From JAXMEQ01 sp046348225 (lineage in GTDB: Bacteria; Pseudomonadota; Gammaproteobacteria; Burkholderiales; Burkholderiaceae_C), in contig JAXMEQ010000007.1 of assembly GCA_046348225.1 (NCBI GenBank), positions 200,585-264,584 of the forward strand: a stretch of 64,000 bases of DNA, in the 5' to 3' direction. The position numbers were made by a program, and so were the translations under genes. Position 1 is the stretch's first letter. Each line of letters starts with the position of its first letter. The notes beneath the pieces were generated by a model that was not told the DNA's origin, ran no database searches, and worked only from the letters and a program-made list of their open reading frames with translations. Positions 41,973 through 51,056 of this stretch are shown piece by piece.

Positions 41973-42853
41973 GCGCCCTGACGCGCGTCCAGCTCGCGGT
42001 GCCGGCGCAGCGTGACCCAGCGCTGGCTGAATGCTGAAGCGAGCTTTTCCACCAGATACACCGACCGGTGCTGGCCGCCTGTGCAGCCAATGGCAACGGT
42101 GACATAGCTGCGATGGTCGCGCGCCAGCAGGTCCAGCCAGTGGGCCATGAACATCTCGATATGCTCGAACATCTGCCGAACTTCCGGGCTTTGCTCGAGA
42201 AAATTCGCGACCGGCGCATCGCGCCCGGTCAGCGAGCGCAGTTCGGGCTCGTAGTGCGGGTTGGGCAGCATGCGGACGTCAAACACATAGTCGGCATCGA
42301 CCGGGATGCCCCGCTTGAACGCGAACGACTCGAAGACCAGCGTCAGCTGGCTCTCGGGCGCCGAGATCAGGGACTTGACATAGCCCTGCAACTGCGATGA
42401 CCGGATCAGGCTGGTGTCGATCACATGCGCCTGTTCACGCAGGTCGGCCAGCAGTTCGCGCTCCAGCTCGATGGCCTCGATCAGCGCATGCTGGTGTTGG
42501 GCTGCGTCACCCGTCACTTCCTTGCGCGACAACGGGTGGCGCCGCCGGGTTTCCGAGAACCTGTGAACCAGCGTCGCGGTGGCAGCGTCCAGAAACATGG
42601 GGCGCAGGTTCACCCCCTGCTTGCGCAGTTCGGCAAGTTGGTCCGGCACCAGGGGCAGGGACGACGCGCTGCGTACGTCCATGGCAATGGCGACACGGCT
42701 GGCGCGGTGCTGCTGCTCCAGCGCCACGAACGGCAGCAGCAGTTCGGGCGGCAGGTTGTCCACGCAGTAGTAGCCCGCGTCTTCCAGCGCATTGAGCGCC
42801 ACCGACTTGCCGGAACCGGACATGCCGGTGATGAGCACCACTTCAATGGTCAC
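41969..42853 (-). CDS. rapZ: RNase adapter protein RapZ
   Basis: A 294-aa P-loop protein with Walker A GMSGSGKS (10-17), the NLPPELLLPF block and the C-terminal RNA/metabolite-binding region containing GCTGGQHRSVYLVEKLA. In enterobacteria it targets GlmZ sRNA for decay and senses glucosamine-6-phosphate; in betaproteobacteria that role is not established. It overlaps recN by 4 nt, so it is co-translated. Confidence 0.94.
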   Translation of the reverse strand: MTIEVVLITGMSGSGKSVALNALEDAGYYCVDNLPPELLLPFVALEQQHRASRVAIAMDVRSASSLPLVPDQLAELRKQGVNLRPMFLDAATATLVHRFSETRRRHPLSRKEVTGDAAQHQHALIEAIELERELLADLREQAHVIDTSLIRSSQLQGYVKSLISAPESQLTLVFESFAFKRGIPVDADYVFDVRMLPNPHYEPELRSLTGRDAPVANFLEQSPEVRQMFEHIEMFMAHWLDLLARDHRSYVTVAIGCTGGQHRSVYLVEKLASAFSQRWVTLRRHRELDARQGA

Positions 42854-44496
42854 GGCAACCCCAGCATTTCCTTGGCATGGGCCAGCGTGGTGCCGGACAG
42901 GCGTTCGCCCCCGAGCATGCGCGCCACTTCGGCCACGCGCTGCTCGCCGTGCACGGGTGCCACGCTGCTGGCGGTGCCGCCCGCATCGCTGTGCTTGGCC
43001 ACCACCAGATGGTGGTCCGCGCAGGCGGCCACCTGCGGCAGGTGCGTGACCGCCAGTACCTGCCGGTCACGGCCCAGCTGCTTCATGAGCCGACCCACCG
43101 TTTCAGCCACGGCGCCACCCACACCAGAGTCCACCTCGTCGAAGATCAGCGTTTGGGCAGAGCCCAGCTGGCTGGTGGTCACGGCAATCGCCAGCGCAAT
43201 GCGTGACAGCTCCCCGCCGGAGGCCACCTTGCCCACGGGGCGCGGCGTGCTGCCCGCATGGCCGGCGACGAGAAAGCCGATGTCTTCCAGACCGCTGGCG
43301 GTGGGCTGCGCTGCCTTTTCCAGGGCCACTTCGAAGCGGCCACCCTGCATGCCCAGGCCCTGCATGGCCTGGGTGATGGCTTTAGCCAGCTGAGGCGCGG
43401 CACGGTGGCGGGCCTTGGAGAGGCTTCGGGCTTCGGCCAGGTAGGCATCGGCAGCCTGCTTTTCGGCAGCCTCCAGCGCGGCCAGGTCGGCAGCGGCGTC
43501 CAGGCGTGCCAGCTCGTCCTTCCAGGCGGCGAGCAACCCCGGGAGTTCCGGTGGCGTGCGCTTGTACCGCCGGGCGAGCGATACCCAAAGCGACAGGCGC
43601 TCGTCCAGCTCCGCCAGCCGCTGCGGGTCCAGGTCGGTCCTGCGCTGCCACGCATGCAATGAATGCGCCGCGTCTTCCGCCTGCGCCAGGCTGGAGGCCA
43701 AAACCTCCGCCAAGCCGCCAAATTCGGGCGCAACGCGCTCCTGATTTTGTAGCAAGTGCAGGGCCTGGGAGAGTTTTCCCAGGGCGCCTCCGTCCTCGCC
43801 TTCGAGCAGATCCAGCGCGCCCTGCGCAGCGTCCAGCAGGTCCTGCGCGTTGGCCAGCAGGGCATGGCTGGCGTTCAGCTCATCCCATTCATCGGCGCCA
43901 GGGGCGAGTTTTTCCACTTCACCTATTTGCCACGCCAGACGCTCGCGTTCGCGTTGCAGGGAGTCCTGCGCTGCACGGGCGTCGGCCAGGGTTTTCTGGG
44001 CCAGTCGCCAGTGCTGCCAATGCTGGCCGATCGCGTGGGTGCTGACACCAGCGTAGCCGTCCAGCAGGGCGCGGACACTGTCAGGGCGGGTCAAACTTTG
44101 CCAGGCGTGCTGGCCATGGATGTCGACCAGATGCTCGCCCACTTCGCGCAACTGTGCGGCCGTGGCCGGGCTGCCGTTGATCCAGGCGCGGCTCTTGCCC
44201 TGGGTGTCCACGGTCCGGCGCAGCAGCAGGGAGTCGCCGGCATCCAGGCCGGCATCTTCCAGCCAGCGGGTCAGCGCGGGCGGCGCGTCGAACTCGGCTG
44301 CAATGTCCGCGCGGCTTGCGCCTTCGCGCACGGCCCCTGCCTCTGCGCGGGCGCCCAGCGCCAGCTGCAGCGCGTCAATCAGGATGGACTTGCCGGCCCC
44401 GGTTTCGCCGGTCAGCACGCTGAAGCCGGCAGACAGGTCAAGTTCAAGTTCACGCACGATCACAAAGTCGCGCAGGGTGATTCGTTTCAGGCTCAT
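42850..44496 (-). CDS. recN: DNA repair protein RecN
   Basis: A 548-aa SMC-like ATPase for double-strand break repair. Walker A TGETGAGKS (29-37), a long central coiled-coil (about 160-360), then the signature VASGGELSRIALAI and Walker B LIFDEVDSGVGG. The length is typical. It lies between nadK (14 nt upstream) and rapZ (overlapping), as in other betaproteobacteria. Confidence 0.96.
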   Translation of the reverse strand: MSLKRITLRDFVIVRELELDLSAGFSVLTGETGAGKSILIDALQLALGARAEAGAVREGASRADIAAEFDAPPALTRWLEDAGLDAGDSLLLRRTVDTQGKSRAWINGSPATAAQLREVGEHLVDIHGQHAWQSLTRPDSVRALLDGYAGVSTHAIGQHWQHWRLAQKTLADARAAQDSLQRERERLAWQIGEVEKLAPGADEWDELNASHALLANAQDLLDAAQGALDLLEGEDGGALGKLSQALHLLQNQERVAPEFGGLAEVLASSLAQAEDAAHSLHAWQRRTDLDPQRLAELDERLSLWVSLARRYKRTPPELPGLLAAWKDELARLDAAADLAALEAAEKQAADAYLAEARSLSKARHRAAPQLAKAITQAMQGLGMQGGRFEVALEKAAQPTASGLEDIGFLVAGHAGSTPRPVGKVASGGELSRIALAIAVTTSQLGSAQTLIFDEVDSGVGGAVAETVGRLMKQLGRDRQVLAVTHLPQVAACADHHLVVAKHSDAGGTASSVAPVHGEQRVAEVARMLGGERLSGTTLAHAKEMLGLP

Positions 44497-44510
44497 GGTT
44501 CAAGCAGTGT

Positions 44511-45395
44511 TCAGGCCACGCCCTCGTTCCAGTGCAGCTTGCGCCGCAGCGTGTCGAAATAGCTCCATCCTTTGGGATGCAGGAACCGGACATGGTGCTG
44601 GGACCGGCGCACGGTGATGCGGTCACCGTGCAGCAGTGAGGCCAGCGACTGCATGTCAAAGTTGGCGCTGGCATCGCGGCCCGACACCAGTTCGATGGCA
44701 ATCTCTGCCGGGTCGGCCAGCACGATCGGACGGTTGGACAGGGTGTGCGGTGCGATCGGCACCAGCACCCAGCCGGGAATGGACGGATGCAGCAGCGGGC
44801 CGCCTGCTGACAGGGCGTAGGCGGTGGAGCCGGTGGGCGAAGCGATGATCAGTCCGTCGGCGCGCTGATTGGCCACAAAGTGGCCGTCCACCTCCACCCG
44901 CAGCTCCACCATGCCCGAAGTGGCGCCCCGATTGACCACGACGTCGTTCATGGCCAGCGCGTCAAATACGCAGTGACCGTCGCGCCAGACCTTGGCGTGC
45001 ATCAGGCTGCGGTGGTCTTCCTCGTACTCTCCGCGGAGCATGGGCAGCAACACGCTGCGGTACTGGTCGAGCGAAATGTCGGCGATGAACCCCAGCCGCC
45101 CCTGGTTGATGCCAATCAGCGGCACACCATAGCGGGCCAGTTGCCGGCCGATGCCCAGCATGGTGCCGTCGCCACCCACCACAAGTCCGAGGTCGCACTG
45201 GGCACCGATTGCATCCACATTCAGGGCCGGGTAATGGGCAATGCCGCTGGCCTGTGCCGTGTCCTGTTCCAGCGCCACCTCGCAACCCTGGGCGGTCAGG
45301 AAATGGGCGATGTCCTCCAGTGCGGCCCGCGACGACATCGCGTTGGCACCGTGGTACTTGCCAATGAGCGCAACGTGGTGAAAACGGGATGTCAT
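44511..45395 (-). CDS. nadK: NAD kinase
   Basis: A 294-aa enzyme phosphorylating NAD to NADP. GGDGT at 74-78, the GINQGRLGFIADI block, NDVVVNRGATSGMVELRV and the SPTGSTAYALSAGGPLLHP motif are all diagnostic. The ATG at 45395 is chosen; a TTG two codons earlier is possible. It is divergent from hrcA by 28 nt and co-directional with recN. Confidence 0.96.
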   Translation of the reverse strand: MTSRFHHVALIGKYHGANAMSSRAALEDIAHFLTAQGCEVALEQDTAQASGIAHYPALNVDAIGAQCDLGLVVGGDGTMLGIGRQLARYGVPLIGINQGRLGFIADISLDQYRSVLLPMLRGEYEEDHRSLMHAKVWRDGHCVFDALAMNDVVVNRGATSGMVELRVEVDGHFVANQRADGLIIASPTGSTAYALSAGGPLLHPSIPGWVLVPIAPHTLSNRPIVLADPAEIAIELVSGRDASANFDMQSLASLLHGDRITVRRSQHHVRFLHPKGWSYFDTLRRKLHWNEGVA

Positions 45396-45423
45396 CCGCA
45401 AATTACATCATTAAAATGAAGCG

Positions 45424-46428
45424 ATGCTCGATGATCGTGCCAAGTTGTTGCTCAAAGCGCTGGTCGAGCGCTACATCGCCGACGGCCAGCCCGTCGGTTC
45501 GCGCACGCTGTCCCGCGCCTCGGGGCTCGACCTGTCACCCGCGACCATCCGCAACGTGATGTCCGACCTGGAAGAGCTGGGCCTGATCGCGAGTCCGCAC
45601 ACCTCGGCCGGACGGATTCCCACGGCACGCGGCTACCGGCTGTTCGTGGACACCATGTTGACGGCGCAGCGTGAAGAGCTGGCTGCGCCCCGCCTCGTGG
45701 CGGACCAGCCGCAGAAGGTCATCACCAACGCCGCGCAGCTGCTGTCCAACCTGTCGCAGTTTGTGGGCGTGGTCATGGCGCCGCGACGCACGTCGGTGTT
45801 CCGGCATATCGAGTTCCTTCGCCTGTCCGAGCGGCGGCTGCTGGTCATCATTGTGTCGCCCGACGGTGACGTGCAGAACCGCGTGATCTTTACCGAGGCG
45901 GACTACACCCAGACGCAACTGGTGGAAGCGGCCAACTTCCTCAACGCCCACTATGCGGGTCTGGCAATTGAGCAGGTTCGGGAACGCCTCAGGAACGAGG
46001 TGGATACCCTCCGCGGCGAGATTGCGTCGCTGATGCAGGCGGCCGTGCAGGCGAGTTCAGAGGCACTGACGCAGGCGCAGGACGAGGTGGTGATTTCCGG
46101 TGAACGCAACCTGTTGGCGGTGAGCGACTTTTCCGGCGATCTGGGTCACCTGCGGCGCGCCTTCGAGCTGTTCGAGCAGAAAACCCTGCTGATGCGCCTG
46201 CTGGACGTCTCCAGCCGCGCGGAAGGCGTGCGCATCTACATCGGCGGCGAGAGCCAGGTCGTGCCGTTCGAGGAGCTTTCCATCGTGAGCGCACCGTACG
46301 AAGTGGACGGTCAGGTGGTGGGCACGCTGGGTGTGATCGGGCCCACACGAATGCCCTATGACCGGATGATCCAGATCGTGGACATCACGTCCAAGCTGGT
46401 CAGCAACGCCCTGAGCCACAACAAGTAG
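45424..46428 (+). CDS. hrcA: Heat-inducible transcription repressor HrcA
   Basis: A 334-aa repressor that binds CIRCE elements upstream of groE or dnaK operons. The N-terminal winged helix (about 5-75, RAKLLLKALVERYIADGQPVGSRTLSR, PATIRNVMSDLEELGL) and the GAF-like inducer domain ending GVIGPTRMPYDRMIQIVD are complete. No CIRCE inverted repeat is visible in its own 28-nt upstream gap, so it may not be autoregulated here. Confidence 0.95.
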   Translation: MLDDRAKLLLKALVERYIADGQPVGSRTLSRASGLDLSPATIRNVMSDLEELGLIASPHTSAGRIPTARGYRLFVDTMLTAQREELAAPRLVADQPQKVITNAAQLLSNLSQFVGVVMAPRRTSVFRHIEFLRLSERRLLVIIVSPDGDVQNRVIFTEADYTQTQLVEAANFLNAHYAGLAIEQVRERLRNEVDTLRGEIASLMQAAVQASSEALTQAQDEVVISGERNLLAVSDFSGDLGHLRRAFELFEQKTLLMRLLDVSSRAEGVRIYIGGESQVVPFEELSIVSAPYEVDGQVVGTLGVIGPTRMPYDRMIQIVDITSKLVSNALSHNK

Positions 46429-46434
46429 GCCCAC

Positions 46435-46440
46435 TACAAT
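46435..46440 (+). promoter_or_regulatory. -10 element of the tRNA(CAU) gene
   Basis: TACAAT, 13 nt before the tRNA 5' end and directly after the hrcA stop. A weak CTGAGC lies 18 nt upstream as a possible -35 inside the hrcA coding end. Confidence 0.55.
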
Positions 46441-46453
46441 CGTCGCTCGGTCG

Positions 46454-46530
46454 GGGGCGTTAGCTCAGTTGGTCAGAGCAGAGGACTCATAATCCTTTGG
46501 TCGTTGGTTCAAGTCCAACACGCCCTACCA
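46454..46530 (+). tRNA. tRNA with CAU anticodon (elongator Met or lysidine Ile2)
   Basis: A 77-nt cloverleaf with encoded CCA: acceptor GGGGCGT/ACGCCCT (first pair G-U), anticodon stem AGGAC-like with loop CTCATAA, T arm GTTGG-TTCAAGT-CCAAC and discriminator A. The CAU anticodon alone cannot separate elongator Met from Ile2; the T arm TTCAAGT resembles E. coli Ile2. Not the initiator, as the acceptor is paired and no GGG/CCC anticodon stem is present. Confidence 0.88.
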
Positions 46531-46532
46531 CC

Positions 46533-47321
46533 ATGACGCCTGAAACCCTGCTTGCGTATTACGACAGCGGCCAGCTCTGGCCTGGCAATGTCGTTTTTTC
46601 CGACGTGGAAGATGCCTACCAGCGCCAGCTGGCCGTGCGACGCCTGCGGATCGCGCGCGGCGAATCGCCGCGCGGCTTCAAGATCGGCTTCACCAACCGC
46701 AGCATCTGGCCCCGCTACAACGTGTATGCCCCGATCTGGGGCACCGTGTGGGACACCACGCTGGCACATTGCCATGGTGTAGCGACGGTGGCGCTCGGAG
46801 CGAGCTGCCAACCCCGAATAGAACCCGAGGCGGTCTTTGGCATGGCGCGCACGCCACCGGCAGGAGCCACGCTCGCGCAGCTCTGGGATTGCCTGGACTG
46901 GGTGGCGCCGGGTTTCGAGGTGGTGCAGTCGCATTGCGCGGGGTGGAAGTTCGCCGCTGCCGATACGGTGGCTGACGCGGGCCTGCATGCTCGTCTGCTG
47001 GTCGGGCCACAGGTGTCCGTGCGGACGGTGGCGCGTGATGCCGTGTCCTTCAACCAGCAGTTGGCGGCCTGCGGGGTTCGCCTGTTGTGCGGCGACCAAC
47101 CCATGGACCACGGGCAGGGCAGCGCAGTGCTGGACAGCCCGCTGCAGGCGCTGGCCCATTTTCTGACGGAGCTGCGACGGTGCCCGGGCGGCCCGGATCT
47201 GGTCGCGGGCGATGTGGTCACAACGGGCACCTGGACCGACGCCTTTCCAGTGGCGGCCGGCCAGACCTGGTCAGCCGAGTTCGGCACGCCGCTGTCGAGG
47301 CTGGAAGTCACATTCAAATAA
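46533..47321 (+). CDS. 2-keto-4-pentenoate hydratase-like protein (FAH superfamily)
   Basis: A 262-aa protein of the MhpD/2-oxopent-4-enoate hydratase type, which adds water to dienoate intermediates of aromatic catabolism. Visible blocks: GFKIGFTNRSIWPRYNVYAPIWG, PRIEPEAVFGMAR (metal-binding E pair), WVAPGFEVVQSHCAGWKFAAADTVAD and a final VTTGTWTDAFPV. No other pathway gene is nearby, so the substrate is open. The ATG lies just 2 nt after the tRNA CCA end; after tRNA processing the message would be nearly leaderless. Confidence 0.85.
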   Translation: MTPETLLAYYDSGQLWPGNVVFSDVEDAYQRQLAVRRLRIARGESPRGFKIGFTNRSIWPRYNVYAPIWGTVWDTTLAHCHGVATVALGASCQPRIEPEAVFGMARTPPAGATLAQLWDCLDWVAPGFEVVQSHCAGWKFAAADTVADAGLHARLLVGPQVSVRTVARDAVSFNQQLAACGVRLLCGDQPMDHGQGSAVLDSPLQALAHFLTELRRCPGGPDLVAGDVVTTGTWTDAFPVAAGQTWSAEFGTPLSRLEVTFK

Positions 47322-47326
47322 GCTGT

Positions 47327-47332
47327 TATAAT
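47327..47332 (+). promoter_or_regulatory. -10 element of tRNA-Arg
   Basis: A perfect TATAAT starting 6 nt after the hydratase stop codon and ending 10 nt before the tRNA 5' end. No good -35 is visible at 16-18 nt; TGGAAG at 19 nt is weak. Confidence 0.6.
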
Positions 47333-47342
47333 TGAAGGCTCA

Positions 47343-47419
47343 GCGGCTGTAGCTCAGTTGGATAGAGTACTTGGCTACGAACCAAGGGGTCGTGGGTTCG
47401 AATCCTGCCAGCCGCACCA
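47343..47419 (+). tRNA. tRNA-Arg (ACG)
   Basis: A 77-nt cloverleaf with encoded CCA: acceptor GCGGCTG/CAGCCGC, anticodon stem CTTGG/CCAAG with loop CTACGAA (anticodon ACG, wobble A to inosine), T loop TTCGAAT and discriminator A. A strong terminator follows. Confidence 0.97.
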
Positions 47420-47426
47420 TACAGAC

Positions 47427-47460
47427 AACGCCGTCAGCGCCATCGCTGACGGCGTTTTTC
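47427..47460 (+). terminator. Rho-independent terminator after tRNA-Arg
   Basis: A perfect 13-bp stem AACGCCGTCAGCG/CGCTGACGGCGTT with loop CCAT, followed by a T-run. It lies 8 nt before the 3' end of the converging DUF2177 gene and may serve only the plus strand. Confidence 0.92.
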
Positions 47461-47467
47461 TTGGTGC

Positions 47468-47884
47468 TCAGCCGTTCAGACGGCGCGCCACCACCGCACC
47501 TGCAGCGGCGGCGAATGCGGTAACTGCACCGCCCCAAGCCATGTCCAGTGCGGCCAGGCCGGCGGGCCAGCCCTGCAGCACCGCCAGGTTGGTCAGGTCG
47601 TAAGTACCGTAGCAGAACAGGCCGAAGAGCCCGCCCCAGATGGCGGCGCGCGCCGGTTTGCGTGCCGGCCCGGGCGCCACGGCAAACAGCACCACCCCCA
47701 CGGGATAGCCCAGGTAAAACAGTGCCGCTGGCCCCAGCCGGGGCTGGGGCGCCATCAAGTGTCCCATGCCCTGCTGATACCAGTCGCGTGCGATTCCCAA
47801 CAGCCAGACCATGTCCAGCAGCAGGAGTGTCAGAAAAACGGCAAGGTAGATTGCCAGCAGGGTTTTCGGTTTTGCAGCGGCCAT
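47468..47884 (-). CDS. DUF2177 family membrane protein
   Basis: A 138-aa protein with four transmembrane segments (about 9-31, 53-70, 78-98, 108-132) and the DUF2177 signature LGYPVGVVLFAVAP and GLFGLFCYGTYDLTNLAVLQGWP. The function of the family is unknown. The ATG at 47884 is divergent from greB by 30 nt. Longer in-frame extensions run antisense through greB and are not used. Confidence 0.88.
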   Translation of the reverse strand: MAAAKPKTLLAIYLAVFLTLLLLDMVWLLGIARDWYQQGMGHLMAPQPRLGPAALFYLGYPVGVVLFAVAPGPARKPARAAIWGGLFGLFCYGTYDLTNLAVLQGWPAGLAALDMAWGGAVTAFAAAAGAVVARRLNG

Positions 47885-47914
47885 GCCGCATGGTACGCCC
47901 GCTATGCTTGACGC

Positions 47915-48475
47915 ATGAGCAAGGCCTTCACGCGCGAGAGCGACCAGGAAGACGATGACGACATCGCGCCGCCAGGCGTACCGGCCGGCACGCGCAACTA
48001 CATCACGCCACAGGGGTACGCGCGGCTGCGGGCGGAACTGCTGGACCTGATCGACAACGAGCGGCCCAAGGTGGTCGAGGCTGTGCATTGGGCCGCGCGC
48101 AACGGTGACCGTTCGGAAAATGGCGACTATCTCTACGGCAAGAAGCGCCTGCGCGAGATTGACCGGCGCATCCGGTTCCTGACCAAACGGCTTGAAATCG
48201 CGGAAGTGACCGATCCGGCTGTTCATCACGGCGAGGACCAGGTGTTCTTTGGCGCCACCGTCACCTATGCCGACGAGGCCGGCGTCGAGCGCTCCGTGAC
48301 CATCCTGGGCATCGACGAGGCCGAAAGTGCCAAGGGGCAGGTGAGCTGGATTTCGCCGGTCGCGCGCGCCCTGCTCAAGACCCGCGAGGGAGATACAGCC
48401 CGTCTGGTCACGCCAGCCGGTACGCAGGACATCGAAGTCATTCGCGTCAGCTACCCCGCGCCGGGGCCGGGTTGA
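47915..48475 (+). CDS. greB: Transcription elongation factor GreB
   Basis: A 186-aa factor that rescues backtracked RNA polymerase by stimulating transcript cleavage. The N-terminal coiled coil carries the acidic tip (RNGDRSENGDYLYGKKRLREIDRRIRFL), and the C-terminal FKBP-like domain has FGATVTYADE and SPVARALL. GreB rather than GreA is indicated by DYLYGKKRLREIDRRIRFL and by the acidic N-terminal extension. It converges on the SpoT/RelA gene with 2 nt between stops. Confidence 0.94.
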   Translation: MSKAFTRESDQEDDDDIAPPGVPAGTRNYITPQGYARLRAELLDLIDNERPKVVEAVHWAARNGDRSENGDYLYGKKRLREIDRRIRFLTKRLEIAEVTDPAVHHGEDQVFFGATVTYADEAGVERSVTILGIDEAESAKGQVSWISPVARALLKTREGDTARLVTPAGTQDIEVIRVSYPAPGPG

Positions 48476-48477
48476 CG

Positions 48478-50742
48478 TCAGTTGCCGGGGCTGGTGGGCA
48501 GGATGCGCCTTGCGCGCAGCACCGATGGCGTACGCTTGAGGTTGCGCAGCACCGACTCGAGGTGGGTCGTGTCCCGCACCGACACCACAAACCGCAGGTC
48601 GGTGGCGTCCTGCGCAGCTTCATCGCCCATGTCCACGTGGGTGATGTCGGCCTCCGCACTGGCGAGCGCCGCGGCAACGCGGGCGAGTACACCCTTGCCG
48701 TTGGACACCGTCACCAGCACGCCGGTTTCAAAGGCGCGCACAGGCTCGTCCGACCATTCGACGGCGATGAAACGCTCGCTGTCCTTGTACTGCAGGCGCC
48801 GGGCCACCGAACAGCCCGCCACATGGACGACCAGTCCCTCGCCGCGGCCCAGGTAGCCGACGATCTCGTCGCCCGGCAAGGGGCGGCAACACGGTGCGTA
48901 CTGCACCGAGGCGTTTTCGCTGCCGTCCAGCGTCACGGCGCCCTGTGAAACGGTTTCGTGCGCGGTGTAGCGTTCGCGCGTCATCAACAGGGCGTCGGGT
49001 TTCTCGCCTTTTTCCGCGAGCAGCGTCATCAGGCGCTTGGCCACAATGCTGGCGATGCGCTTGCCCAGGCCCAGGTCTGTCAGCAGCTCGGCCCGGGTGC
49101 GGCTGCCCGTGAAGCGCAGCAGCTTTTCCCAGATGGCGTGATGGGCTTCGTCATCCTCGGGCAGCTTCTCCATGCCCTCGGCACGCAGGGCCTGGGTCAG
49201 CAGCTTGAGCCCCAGCTCCTGTGACTCGGCGTGCGCCATGGTCTTGAGGTGGTGGCGAATCTTGGACCGTGCGCGGCCTGTGCGGACGAAGCCGAGCCAT
49301 GCCGGGTTGGGTGACGACACGGGCGCCGTGACCACCTCCACCACATCGCCGTTCTTCAATTCGGTGCGCAGCGGCACCTGCTCGCCGTTGATGCGCGCCG
49401 CCACCGTGTGGTCGCCCACATCGCTGTGAATCGCGTACGCGAAATCCACCACCGTGGCGCCGCGTGGCAACGCCATGATCTGGCTCTTCGGGGTGAACAC
49501 ATACACGGCGTCGGGAAACAGGTCGATCTTGACGTGGTCCCAGAACTCGGCGGCGTCGTGTGTCTCATGCTGGATGTCCAGCAGTGATTGCAGCCACTTG
49601 GTACCCAGCCGGTCGGTGTTCGCCCCGTCCGGCGTGCTGGCCTTGTAGAGCCAGTGCGCCGCCACGCCGGATTCCGCCACCAGGTGCATGGCTTCGGTGC
49701 GCATCTGGAATTCCACATTCACGCCCGATGGCCCTACCAGCGTGGTGTGCAGCGACTGGTAGCCGTTGAGTTTCGGGATCGCGATATGGTCCTTGAATTT
49801 GCCGGGCACCGGCTTGTACATCTGGTGCAGCACGCCCAGTGCGGTGTAGCAGTCGGTCACATCCGGCACGATCACGCGAAAGCCATAGATGTCGGTGACC
49901 TGCGCAAAGCTCAGATGCTTTTCGTCCATCTTCCGGTAGATCGAGTACAGCGTCTTCTCGCGCCCGGCGATCCGTACTTTCATGACATTGGCGTCAAAAG
50001 CAGCCTCCACCTCGCGTTGCACCTTCTGGATTAGGTCGCGCCGGCGGTTGCGCGCCTTGGTGACCGCCTTGCTCAGAACCTGGTGACGCCAGGGACGCAG
50101 ATGGCGGAACGCCAGGTCCTGCAGTTCGCGGTAGGTCTGGTTCAGGCCCAGGCGGTGCGCGATCGGGGCGTAAATCTCCAGCGTCTCCGACGAAATCCGG
50201 GCCCATTTCTCGCGGGGCACGTCTTCCAGCGTGCGCATGTTGTGGGTGCGGTCTGCCAGCTTGATCAGGATCACCCGCACGTCACGCGCCATGGCCAGCA
50301 GCATCTTGCGGAACGACTCGGCCTGGTTTTCCTCGCGCGTGTTGAACTGCAGCTTGTCGAGCTTGGTCAGCCCGTCCACCAGTTCGGCCACGGGTGCGCC
50401 AAAGCGTTCGATCAACTCCGGCTTGGTGACGCCGCAGTCCTCAATGGCGTCGTGCAGCAGGGCGGCCATCAATGCCTGGGCGTCCAGTTTCCATTCGGCG
50501 CACTGGGAGGCCACGGCAATGGGGTGCGTGATGTAGGGCTCGCCACTCGCGCGAATCTGCCCCAGATGGGCTTCGTCGGCAAAGCGATAGGCGCGGCGGA
50601 CCTGCTCGACGTCGGCAGGCTCCAGATAGTCAAGGCTGGCGGTGAGTGCGGCAAAACTGGCCGCCGCCGCGTTGGCCGCGGCAGGGCTGGGCTTGGCAGG
50701 GGGCTTGCCTTTGCCGGTTGGGGGACGAAGCACCGCACTCAT
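48478..50742 (-). CDS. spoT: Bifunctional (p)ppGpp synthase/hydrolase, SpoT-type
   Basis: A 754-aa long RSH protein controlling the stringent response. Domains in order: HD hydrolase (about 45-200) with intact HDAIED, synthetase (about 250-390) with GFRVIVPDV and KLNGYQSLHTT, TGS (about 415-475), zinc/helical region with CCRPLPGDEIVGY and a C-terminal ACT domain (about 675-750). The intact HD site argues for SpoT rather than RelA. It lies 94 nt downstream of rpoZ past a terminator, a classic gmk-rpoZ-spoT order. Confidence 0.95.
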   Translation of the reverse strand: MSAVLRPPTGKGKPPAKPSPAAANAAAASFAALTASLDYLEPADVEQVRRAYRFADEAHLGQIRASGEPYITHPIAVASQCAEWKLDAQALMAALLHDAIEDCGVTKPELIERFGAPVAELVDGLTKLDKLQFNTREENQAESFRKMLLAMARDVRVILIKLADRTHNMRTLEDVPREKWARISSETLEIYAPIAHRLGLNQTYRELQDLAFRHLRPWRHQVLSKAVTKARNRRRDLIQKVQREVEAAFDANVMKVRIAGREKTLYSIYRKMDEKHLSFAQVTDIYGFRVIVPDVTDCYTALGVLHQMYKPVPGKFKDHIAIPKLNGYQSLHTTLVGPSGVNVEFQMRTEAMHLVAESGVAAHWLYKASTPDGANTDRLGTKWLQSLLDIQHETHDAAEFWDHVKIDLFPDAVYVFTPKSQIMALPRGATVVDFAYAIHSDVGDHTVAARINGEQVPLRTELKNGDVVEVVTAPVSSPNPAWLGFVRTGRARSKIRHHLKTMAHAESQELGLKLLTQALRAEGMEKLPEDDEAHHAIWEKLLRFTGSRTRAELLTDLGLGKRIASIVAKRLMTLLAEKGEKPDALLMTRERYTAHETVSQGAVTLDGSENASVQYAPCCRPLPGDEIVGYLGRGEGLVVHVAGCSVARRLQYKDSERFIAVEWSDEPVRAFETGVLVTVSNGKGVLARVAAALASAEADITHVDMGDEAAQDATDLRFVVSVRDTTHLESVLRNLKRTPSVLRARRILPTSPGN

Positions 50743-50784
50743 GCATGCATGTTACCGCGCGCCCGCTGGAACCGCGTTGCCCAA

Positions 50785-50812
50785 TAAAAAAGCACCGCAA
50801 GGCGGTGCTTTT
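50785..50812 (-). terminator. Rho-independent terminator between rpoZ and spoT
   Basis: Minus strand: stem AAAGCACCGC/GCGGTGCTTT (50811-50802 with 50798-50789), loop of three, followed by T-rich sequence. It would cap the gmk-rpoZ transcript, allowing spoT to be driven separately or by readthrough. Confidence 0.85.
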
Positions 50813-50836
50813 CAGGGGTAACCGGGTATTGCCGGG

Positions 50837-51040
50837 TCAGCCGGGAACCTTCTTGAGCATTTCCAGGCCGATCTTGCCTTCGGCAATCTCGCGCAGGGCG
50901 GTTACACCCGGCTTGTTCTTGCTTTCGATCTTGGCGGCATGGCCCTGACTCAGCATGCGGGCACGGTAGGTGGCTGCCAGCACCAGCTGGAAACGGTTGG
51001 GGATTTTCTCAAGGCAGTCTTCAACGGTGATGCGGGCCAT
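50837..51040 (-). CDS. rpoZ: RNA polymerase omega subunit
   Basis: A 67-aa subunit that supports beta' folding and is part of the ppGpp-binding site. Sequence MARITVEDCLEKIPNRFQLV and the conserved ALREIAEGKI are diagnostic. It is placed between gmk (16 nt upstream) and spoT, as in most proteobacteria, which fits its ppGpp link. GGAGAG lies about 6 nt before the ATG. Confidence 0.96.
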   Translation of the reverse strand: MARITVEDCLEKIPNRFQLVLAATYRARMLSQGHAAKIESKNKPGVTALREIAEGKIGLEMLKKVPG

Positions 51041-51056
51041 GGAACTCTCCGGTAAA

